A DNA stretch of 64,000 nucleotides, taken from the NCBI GenBank assembly GCA_903900845.1, contig CAIUOU010000167.1, positions 33,822-97,821 of the forward strand, given 5' to 3'. Source of the DNA: an uncultured Opitutia bacterium. GTDB lineage: Bacteria > Verrucomicrobiota > Verrucomicrobiia > Opitutales > Opitutaceae. The notes beneath the pieces were generated by a model. That model did no database searches. It was not told where the DNA came from and saw nothing but the letters and a program-made list of their open reading frames with translations. Positions 55,511 through 64,000 of this stretch are shown here, piece by piece. Positions within the stretch are counted from its first letter, which is position 1, and the number at the start of each line of letters is the position of its first letter. The position numbers and the translations under genes were made by a program.

Positions 55511-58000
55511 ATGTACACCGCCAGCGAAAAGCTCTCCACCGCCAACATCACCGACATCATGCAGACGGCCTACATCGATTACTCGATGTCGGTCATCATC
55601 TCGCGCGCGCTGCCCGACGCCCGCGACGGCCTGAAGCCCGTGCAGCGGCGCATCCTCTACGCGATGCTGCGCGAGGGTCTCCTGCACAACCGCTCCTACG
55701 ACAAGTGCGCCGGTGTCGTCGGCGAGGTGCTCAAGAACTACCACCCGCACGGCGACTCGTCGGTGTACGATACCCTCGTGCGCCTCGCCCAGACGTGGGT
55801 GATGCGCTACCCGCTGATCGATCCGCAGGGTAACTTCGGCTCCGTCGACGGCGATCCGCCCGCCGCGTACCGCTACACCGAGTGCCGGCTCAACGAGATC
55901 GCCGAGGACCTCCTCAAGGACATTGAGGAGGACACCGTCGACTTCGCGCCCAACTACAAGGAGTCGACGACCGAGCCGACCGTGCTGCCGGCCGCGCTGC
56001 CCAACCTGCTGATGAACGGCTCGACCGGCATCGCGGTGGGCATGACCACCAACATCCCGCCGCACAACCTCGACGAGATCATGGAGGCCACGTGCGCGAT
56101 CATCGATCGCCCGGGCATCACCGTCGAGGAACTCTGCGGAATCGTGCAGGGGCCCGATTTCCCGACCGGCGGCGTGATCTCCGGCCGCGAGGGCATCCTC
56201 AGCTACCTGAAGACCGGCAAGGGCATCGTGCGCATCCGCGGCAAGGCCCATACGGAGGAGCTCAAGGGCGGGATGGAGCAGATCGTCATCACCGAGATCC
56301 CCTACAACGTGAACCGCGCCACGCTCGTCACGCGGATCGCCGAGCTCGTCTCGGAGAAGGAGATCGACGGCATCCGCGACCTGCGCGACGAGTCCGATGA
56401 GAACACCCGCATCGTCGTCGAGCTGAAGCGCGGCGAGCAGGCCAAGGTCGTCATCAACCAACTCTTCCAGAAGACGGCCCTCGAGTCGTCGTTCGGCGTC
56501 ACGCTGCTGGCCCTCGACCAGAAGCGGCCGAAGCAGATGAACATCAAGGAGCTCATCGAGTGCTACATCGCGCACCGGCGCGACGTGGTCACGCGCCGCA
56601 CCCGCTTCCGCCTCAAGGAGGCCGAGGACCGCGCCCACATCCTCGAGGGCTACATCATCGCCCTCGATAACCTCGACGATTTCGTCCGCATCATCCGCGC
56701 CTCGCAGAACCGGGACGAGGCGAAGACCCGCCTGATGGCGAAGTACCCGCTCTCCGAGCGTCAGACCGACGCGATCCTCGAGCTCCGCCTCTACCAACTC
56801 ACCGGCCTGGAGCGCGGCAAGATCGAGGCGGAGTACATCGAGCTGATGAAGCTCATCGAGGAGCTGCGCGGCATCCTCGACTCCGAGGCCAAGCTGATGG
56901 CACTCATCAAGAAGGAGCTCCTCGAGATGAAGGCGAAGTACACTTCGCCGCGCCGCACCATCATCGAGGCCGCCGCCGGCGAGTTCCGGATGGAGGACGT
57001 CGTCCCCAACGAGGGCTGCGTCATCACCGTCTCCCACCTCGGCTTCATCAAACGCACGCCCGTCGCCGACTACCGTTCCCAGCGCCGCGGCGGCAAGGGC
57101 GTGATCGGCGCCGAGACCTACGACGAGGATTTCGTCGAGCATCTCTTCACCGCGAGCACCCACGACTACATCCTTTTCTTCTCCAGCACCGGCCAGTGCC
57201 ACGCGAAGAAGTGCTACGACGTGCCCGAGGGCACCCGTGCCTCGAAGGGCAAGTCCGTGTCCTCGTTCCTGCGTCTCGGCGACGGGGAGAAAATCGCCGC
57301 CATGATGTGCATCAAGGACTTCGTGGACGACCGCTTCCTCGTCATGGCCACCAAGTCCGGCGTCATCAAGAAGAGCTCTCTCTCCGACTACGCCAACGCC
57401 ACCCGCGAGGGCGGCCTCATCGGCATCAACCTCGGGGACGGCGACAAGGTCATCGGCACCGTGCTCACCACCGGCAACGACGAGCTCATCCTCGTTTCCA
57501 ACCAGGGCCTCGCCGTGCGGTTCCGCGAGCGCGATCCCGAGTCCGGCGAGGAGCTCTTCCGTGCCACCGGGCGCGCCACGGGTGGCGTCACCGGCATGCG
57601 CTTCAAGCTCGAGAGCGACTACCTCGATGTCATCGAGGTCGTGGACCACAACGCCAAGTTTCTCGTGGCCAGCGAGGCCGGCCAAGGGGTGCGCACCCGC
57701 TTCGAGGACTACCGCCTCATCAACCGCGGCGGCAGCGGCGTCTGGGCCATCGATCTCCCCGAGGACGGCTCCGTCCGTCTGGCCGGCGCGCTCAGCGTGC
57801 GCGACGAGGACGAGGTCATGCTGCTCACCGCCAAGGGCCAGAGCATCCGCTGCCCGGTGAAGGACATCCGCGAGACCAACCGCGGCGCGAAGGGCGTCCG
57901 TCTCGTGACCCTCGAACCCGGCGACAAGCTCCTGAGCATCGCCCGGATCGTGGAGACCGACGAACAGCAGGCCGCCGAGGCCCCCGTCGCCGAAGCTTAA
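55511..58000 (+). CDS. gyrA: DNA gyrase subunit A
   Basis: 829 residues. The winged-helix/tower part has [21 protein letters not shown] and the catalytic Tyr122 (AYRYTECR), the same number as in E. coli. The C-terminal DNA-wrapping beta-pinwheel has the GyrA box QRRGGKG at about 523-529, which separates it from ParC. Position 120 next to the active site is Tyr where Met is usual, a small oddity. Starts after the GxxExxY unit. Confidence 0.96.
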   Translation: MYTASEKLSTANITDIMQTAYIDYSMSVIISRALPDARDGLKPVQRRILYAMLREGLLHNRSYDKCAGVVGEVLKNYHPHGDSSVYDTLVRLAQTWVMRYPLIDPQGNFGSVDGDPPAAYRYTECRLNEIAEDLLKDIEEDTVDFAPNYKESTTEPTVLPAALPNLLMNGSTGIAVGMTTNIPPHNLDEIMEATCAIIDRPGITVEELCGIVQGPDFPTGGVISGREGILSYLKTGKGIVRIRGKAHTEELKGGMEQIVITEIPYNVNRATLVTRIAELVSEKEIDGIRDLRDESDENTRIVVELKRGEQAKVVINQLFQKTALESSFGVTLLALDQKRPKQMNIKELIECYIAHRRDVVTRRTRFRLKEAEDRAHILEGYIIALDNLDDFVRIIRASQNRDEAKTRLMAKYPLSERQTDAILELRLYQLTGLERGKIEAEYIELMKLIEELRGILDSEAKLMALIKKELLEMKAKYTSPRRTIIEAAAGEFRMEDVVPNEGCVITVSHLGFIKRTPVADYRSQRRGGKGVIGAETYDEDFVEHLFTASTHDYILFFSSTGQCHAKKCYDVPEGTRASKGKSVSSFLRLGDGEKIAAMMCIKDFVDDRFLVMATKSGVIKKSSLSDYANATREGGLIGINLGDGDKVIGTVLTTGNDELILVSNQGLAVRFRERDPESGEELFRATGRATGGVTGMRFKLESDYLDVIEVVDHNAKFLVASEAGQGVRTRFEDYRLINRGGSGVWAIDLPEDGSVRLAGALSVRDEDEVMLLTAKGQSIRCPVKDIRETNRGAKGVRLVTLEPGDKLLSIARIVETDEQQAAEAPVAEA

Positions 58001-58048
58001 GTCCAGCCGGCTCCCGCGCCGGGCATCCGGCCGCGGGAGCCCGGCCGA

Positions 58049-58555
58049 TCAGCGCCCGGTGTCGACGCGGATCACTTTCGCGCGCACCCGCACGCCCTCG
58101 ATCTCCAGCCAGAAGGCGCCGAACGCCCCGGGCGTGATGCGCACCTTGGGCGCGGAAAGGGGCGGGCTCACGTAGGTTGTTCCGTTTGCCTCCCGCCAGC
58201 GCTGGCCGTTCTCCAGCGCGAAGACGCCGCGGGGTTCCCAACCGGTGAAGGTAGCCGCCAGACGGCTCTCCACGGCGGCGAACTCGACCTTCGTGCCCGG
58301 CGCGACCACCACGCGCGCCTCACGGCCGGCCGGAGCGGGCTCCCCGCGCGCCGGGAGCTCCGCCGCCGCCCGACCCGCCCGGTGCGCGCCCACCAGCGCG
58401 TCGAGTCGCGCCAACTCCTCCGCGGTGAGCTTGCCGAGCCCCGCGGCCTGGAACTCCTGCGGCGCGAGCCCGCGGGAGAAACCCGCCTCGGCCGCGCCCG
58501 CCGCGATCGTCGCGGCCGCCACCAGCAAACCTCCGCGGAGCATTCCCGTGATCAT
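58049..58555 (-). CDS. Exported protein of unknown function
   Basis: 168 residues: signal peptide (1-23, GGLLVAAATIAAGAAEA), a helical segment (FQAAGLGKLTAEELARLDALVGAH, 35-58) of a type seen in other exported Verrucomicrobia proteins, and a beta-rich C-terminal part (WEPRGVFALENGQRWRE...VRVRAKVIRVDTG) resembling SH3-like or FlgT-like small domains. No enzyme motif. Converges with gyrA and is divergent from the PTS gene (111 bp). Confidence 0.7.
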   Translation of the reverse strand: MITGMLRGGLLVAAATIAAGAAEAGFSRGLAPQEFQAAGLGKLTAEELARLDALVGAHRAGRAAAELPARGEPAPAGREARVVVAPGTKVEFAAVESRLAATFTGWEPRGVFALENGQRWREANGTTYVSPPLSAPKVRITPGAFGAFWLEIEGVRVRAKVIRVDTGR

Positions 58556-58666
58556 GGCGCCAGTCTCCCCGGCGCCCCCCGCGCGGCAACGCGTTTTCCG
58601 CCTCGGGCGGCCGCGCGGGAGTTTTCTGCTTTCCACGGCGGCGGTTCGGAATTCCTTCTTTCCGGA

Positions 58667-59137
58667 ATGGCCGGCCGCATCACCTCGCTCCTCGATCCAG
58701 CGCGCATCAACCTGCACGTGCAGAGCACCCGGCGGACCGCCGCGCTGAACGAGATCGCCCACCAGTTGGAGCACCATCCCGAGGTGGCCGACTACGCCGG
58801 CTTCTACGAGGAGCTGCTCGCCCGCGACCGGCTCGACACCACCTCGCTCGGCAACGGCATCGCGCTGCCGCACGCCCGCACCGAGCACGTGAAGCGCATC
58901 GTCGTGGCCGTGGGCCGCAGCGACTCCGGGATCAATTTCGACGACAAGGGCGAGATCGTGCGGCTGTTCTTCGTGCTCGGCACCCCGAAATCGAAGCCTG
59001 GAGACTACCTCGCCGTGGTGAGCGCCCTGTGCAAGATCCTGAAGGATCCGGCCGACCGCGCCCGCTTCCTCCACGCGCCCACCCCTGAGGCGTTCATCGC
59101 GGCGATCGCCGACGCCGAGGCCCGGCTCGGGCTGTAA
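58667..59137 (+). CDS. PTS IIA domain protein (fructose/nitrogen-type)
   Basis: 156 residues, one EIIA-Man/Fru/Ntr-type domain. Phosphorylated His69 lies in LGNGIALPHART, and FFVLGTPKSKPGDYLAVVSALCKIL is the partner strand-helix unit. No sugar-permease EIIBC is nearby, so it may act in regulation (PtsN-like). ATG at 58667 matches the family N-terminus. Confidence 0.88.
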   Translation: MAGRITSLLDPARINLHVQSTRRTAALNEIAHQLEHHPEVADYAGFYEELLARDRLDTTSLGNGIALPHARTEHVKRIVVAVGRSDSGINFDDKGEIVRLFFVLGTPKSKPGDYLAVVSALCKILKDPADRARFLHAPTPEAFIAAIADAEARLGL

Positions 59138-59216
59138 GCCCGGGACCCGCTCGGCCCACCGGCCCGCGAACCTTTCACCTTTCCACCCGACGGGCCGCGC
59201 GCCACGCTGCGCGCGC

Positions 59217-60185
59217 ATGATCCGCTCCTTCATCTTCAGTGACGGCCGGCTGGTCGGTCAGGACCTCGAGGTCGAGGCCCTGCGGCTCGTCCGGGCCGAC
59301 AGGGGGCTGCTGCTCTGGGTGGATCTCGACAACCCGACTCCGGACGAGATCAAGGCGATCCTCGAGGGCGTCTTCGAGTTCCATCCACTCGCGATCGAGG
59401 ACTGCGTGCAGCCGAACTCGCTGCCGAAGGTGGAGGATTACGAGGACTACCTCTTCATCGTCACGCACGCGGTCGATTTCACGCGCACCGAGAAGTTCAA
59501 CACCACCGAGCTCGACCTGTTCCTCGGCAAGGACTTCCTCGTCACATTCCACACCGCCCCGCTGCGCTCGGTGTCGACGCTGATGGAACGCATCGGGAAG
59601 AGCGTCGGCGTGGGCCCCCGCGGTCCCGACCGCATCGCCCACACGCTCATCGACCTGCTGGTCGACAATTACGCCCCGGTGATCGAGGAACTGCGTGCGG
59701 AACTCGAGGACCTGGAGGAGCACGTGCTCGCCAAGGAATCGGTGCACAAGACCCTGGTGAACGAGATGCTGCACGTGCGCGGCGACTTCACCCACCTGCG
59801 TACGATCGTGCGGCCGCAACGCGACGTGATCGAGCGGCTGGCCCGCGGTGACAGCAAGATGATCCGCCCGAAGCTGCTGCCTTACTTCCGCGACCTGCGC
59901 GACAACCTTGCGCGGCTCGAGGACACCGCCGCCGGCTACCACGAACGCCTGCTCATGGCGTTCGACATCTACCTCAACAAGGCGGCGTTCGAGGCCAACG
60001 AGGGCATCAAGTTCCTCACCGCGATCACGGCCGTCACCATTCCCGTGATGGTGGTCGGCACGTGGTTCGGCATGAACTTCGAGGCGATGCCCGAGCTGAA
60101 GCACGGTTACCCGTGGGCGATGGCGTTCACGCTGGTGACGACGATCCTGATGGTGATCTACCTCCGGAAGAAACGCTGGTTCTGA
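59217..60185 (+). CDS. corA: CorA-family magnesium/cobalt transporter
   Basis: 322 residues. Long cytosolic N-terminal funnel ([25 protein letters not shown]) and two C-terminal helices, the first ending in the selectivity motif GMN (285-287, [14 protein letters not shown]). The last residues KKRW are basic. Forms a homopentameric channel for Mg2+. A hairpin terminator follows. Confidence 0.93.
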   Translation: MIRSFIFSDGRLVGQDLEVEALRLVRADRGLLLWVDLDNPTPDEIKAILEGVFEFHPLAIEDCVQPNSLPKVEDYEDYLFIVTHAVDFTRTEKFNTTELDLFLGKDFLVTFHTAPLRSVSTLMERIGKSVGVGPRGPDRIAHTLIDLLVDNYAPVIEELRAELEDLEEHVLAKESVHKTLVNEMLHVRGDFTHLRTIVRPQRDVIERLARGDSKMIRPKLLPYFRDLRDNLARLEDTAAGYHERLLMAFDIYLNKAAFEANEGIKFLTAITAVTIPVMVVGTWFGMNFEAMPELKHGYPWAMAFTLVTTILMVIYLRKKRWF

Positions 60186-60217
60186 ACCGCCCGCCGCGGT
60201 CCGCGGCGCCCCACTCC

Positions 60218-60242
60218 CGGCCGGAAAACGGCCGCCCTTTTT
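60218..60242 (+). terminator. Candidate intrinsic terminator after corA, touching the lldP start
   Basis: CGGCCG-GAAAA-CGGCCG then CCCTTTTT; the T-run ends 5 nt before the lldP ATG at 60248. A second perfect hairpin (60192-60208) precedes it. It could also act on lldP translation, because it covers the ribosome-binding region. Confidence 0.55.
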
Positions 60243-60247
60243 ACCCC

Positions 60248-61885
<1,638 letters not shown>

Positions 61886-61920
61886 ACACCTTCCGGCCCT
61901 GCCCTCCCCTCCTGAAATCA

Positions 61921-64000
61921 TGAAACGCATCCTCCGCCCCTGGTCCGCCGCGCTTGGTCTGCTCGCGGTCTTGCTGCTCTCCTCCGCCGCCGCGCAGGTC
62001 TCCGGCCCGGGCCGCATCACCGGCCGCATCTTCAATCCCGCCACCGGCGAGTTCGTGCGCAACGCCGAGGTCGTCGTGGAGGGCACCAACATCGTCGCCT
62101 TCTCCGGCGATGACGGCTCCTACCTGCTCCCCAACGTCCCCTCGGGCGAGGCCGCGCTCGCCGTGACCTACACGGGCTACGACCGCGCCACCGCCCGCGT
62201 CGCCGTGGCGCCCGGCGCCACCGCCGTCCGCGACTTCGAGCTCAAGGGCGCCACGTTCGGTCCCGCCGCCCGCGGCGCCGGGGGCGAGGTCGTGCGACTC
62301 GAGAGCTTCGTCGTCTCCAACGAGCGCGAGGGCAACGCCAAGGCCATCATGGAACAGCGCGCCGCCCTGAACATGAAGAGCGTCGTCGCCTCCGACAATT
62401 TCGGCGATGTCACCGGCGGCAACGTCGGCGAGTTCGTGAAGTACCTGCCGGGTGTGGTCATCGACTACGTCGACGCCGACGCGCGCGCCATCCGGCTCGG
62501 CGGGCTCGACCCCAAGTACGCCGCCGTCAGCGTCGACGGCATGCGGATGGCCAGCGCGGCGTCCGCCACCTTCGGCGGCTCCACGCGCCAGTTCGAGTTC
62601 GAGCAGTCCTCGATCAACAGCATCGAGGCGATCGAGATCAACAAGACGCTCACCGCGAGCATGGACGCCGACGCCCCCGCCGGCACGATGAACATGCGCA
62701 GCAGGAACGCCTTCGAGCGCAAGGGTCGCGAGGTGACCTCGACCGTCACGCTCACCGCGAGCGAGTACGAGCTCAACACGAAGCGCACGCCCGGTCCTGG
62801 CGATGGCGAGCACCGGAAAATCCGGCCGGGATTCGTCTTCACCTACGCCGACTCCTTCCAGCAGCGCTTCGGTATTCAGCTCAGCCTTTCCCACAACAGC
62901 CTGTACAACGAGCAGGTCGGGCTCACGCAGACGATCGACAGCGCCGCGCCGGGACGCGGACCCGTGATCAACAACCTCACCTTCCGCGACAACCCCAAGA
63001 TCACCACGCGCGCCGCGATCGGCCTCAACCTCGACTACAAGATCCGGCCCGGGCTCGTCGCCTCGCTGCGCACGCAGGGCTCGCATTTCAACGACGAGAT
63101 CAACGCCCGGCAGGTCATCTTCCGCGCCAACACCGCGCAGATCGACCCGTCCTCCACCCTCACTTCGCTGGTCGCCGTGCCGACCGCCAACGCCAACACC
63201 CGACTCGAGACGATCATCGGCCACAGCCACAAGTGGAACGACACGATCACCTACACGCCCAAGCTCGAGTACCGGGGGGGCGACCTGCGGCTGACCCTCG
63301 GCGGCGGCTACTCCCGCAGCACCACCCACTACGAGGACCGTCGCTCGGGCTACTGGGCCAGCAGCAACAACCGCGTCACGCGCATGGGTTGGGCCGCCAC
63401 GCGCAGCAGCTCCACCTCCACCGACTGGCAGCTGCGCCAGACCTCCGGACGGCCGTGGAACGACCTCCGCAGCTACAACCGCGACGATGCCAACCCGAAC
63501 AACATCGGCACGGCTGAGCGCAATGGCCGAAGCCAAGTCTGGCAGGGCTACCTCGATGCCACCCGTACTTTCGATGTCGGGCTACCCCTCACCATCCAGA
63601 CCGGGCTCAAGAGCCGGCTCACCGTCTACGATCTCTGGAAGACCGGCTCGCTCACCTGGACCTACGCGGGCCCCTCGGGAAACCAGCTGAACCCCGACAC
63701 CCTCATGGTCGCGCACGCGAAGCCCGTGTACGATCCCCGGCAGGGCGACAACGTCGCCGCCCTTGGGATACCGATTCCCAACACCACCGCGATGTACGAC
63801 CTCTACCGGCGCTCCCCCGGCCAGTTCGTCGAGAACACCGTGGGCAACTTCACCACGCTTTACACCTCGCCGCGCGCGGTGAAGGAGCAGGTCGACGCCG
63901 GTTACGTGGAGTTCAACACCCGCTGGAACCAGTTGCGGCTCAACGCGGGGTTGCGCCACGAGCGCACGCGCACCGTCGGCCGCCTGTTCGACATCATCCC
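61921..64000 (+). CDS. TonB-dependent receptor, 3'-truncated
   Basis: 693 residues are visible before the window ends. Signal peptide (1-25), a carboxypeptidase-regulatory-like domain (about 30-110, RITGRIFNPATGEFVRNAEV), a plug domain (about 125-265, NVGEFVKYLPGVVIDYVDAD and RLGGLDPKYAAVSVDGM), then barrel strands. This is the Opitutaceae-type TonB receptor with an unusual long loop rich in Arg/Ser/Asn. Its closeness to lactate permease suggests uptake of an organic acid or a related substrate, but this is weak inference. Confidence 0.9.

Noticed and set aside
55391..57685. 764-codon open frame antisense to gyrA
   Set aside because: Shadow of gyrA codon bias; composition is Leu/Val/Asp-repeat-like without a fold.

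Overview
The window comes from a GC-rich Gram-negative bacterium. The best fit is Verrucomicrobiota, family Opitutaceae (Opitutus-like), but this rests on gene content only. The pointers are a TIGR03790 secreted protein, a very long GreA with an N-terminal extension as in Chlamydiae, a 405-aa nucleoside-monophosphate-kinase-like protein, a CT398-like coiled-coil/zinc-ribbon protein, a fused CcoN-CcoO oxidase subunit, two large TonB-dependent receptors and an RNase P RNA with an altered L15 loop. Nearly all of the sequence is genic. There is no CRISPR array, prophage, tRNA or complete insertion sequence.

Layout. 1-1468: 3' end of a sialidase-like gene, then clpP. 1478-5997 (minus): infC, an N-acetylmuramoyl-L-alanine amidase, an S1/P1-type nuclease and a TIGR03790 protein in one leftward operon. 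6092-10324: an IscA-type protein; a CPBP membrane protease whose frame runs without a stop into ProA; an ArsR-methyltransferase regulator; SufU. 10381-14008 (minus): a membrane-dynamics cluster of a long NfeD/1510-type protease, a short NfeD, flotillin-like FloA and a coiled-coil membrane protein, partly joined by ATGA overlaps. 14128-18766 (plus): sugar mutarotase, TatA, Smr-domain protein, an NPP-type phosphodiesterase and small membrane/AIM24/DUF4199 genes. 18798-20841: a secreted PDZ protein, a small membrane protein and a divergent OxyR-like LysR regulator. 20883-24761: an RlhA-type U32 protein and the NMP-kinase-like protein. 24780-29484 (minus): a MacA/MacB-type efflux operon. 29621-36450: long GreA, RsmB-type methyltransferase, universal stress protein, TonB receptor.

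36541-44774 (minus) is a complete cbb3 terminal oxidase locus in one run: DUF2934 protein, ccoS, a ccoN-ccoO fusion, ccoQ-like, a one-haem ccoP, ccoG, an unlisted 51-residue single-pass membrane protein behind a perfect AGGAGG, a SafE/TauE-like membrane protein, and the copper P-type ATPase ccoI. Upstream lie a PocR/AraC regulator and a four-gene histidine-kinase/response-regulator cluster (44888-49396), separated by a perfect 17-bp palindrome.

49410-64000: a DUF3500 secreted protein starting 3 nt after the RNase P RNA gene rnpB; a zinc-ribbon protein; a 577-bp gene-free stretch with a cluster of CCTGTCCCC repeats and two tandem dyads; gyrB and gyrA interrupted by a GxxExxY gene bounded by 39-bp inverted repeats; a PTS IIA protein; CorA; L-lactate permease; and the 5' part of a second TonB-dependent receptor. 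The most notable accessory signals are the inverted-repeat-bounded GxxExxY unit, the CCTGTCCCC cluster before gyrB, the CPBP-ProA continuous frame and the hidden small gene in the oxidase operon.
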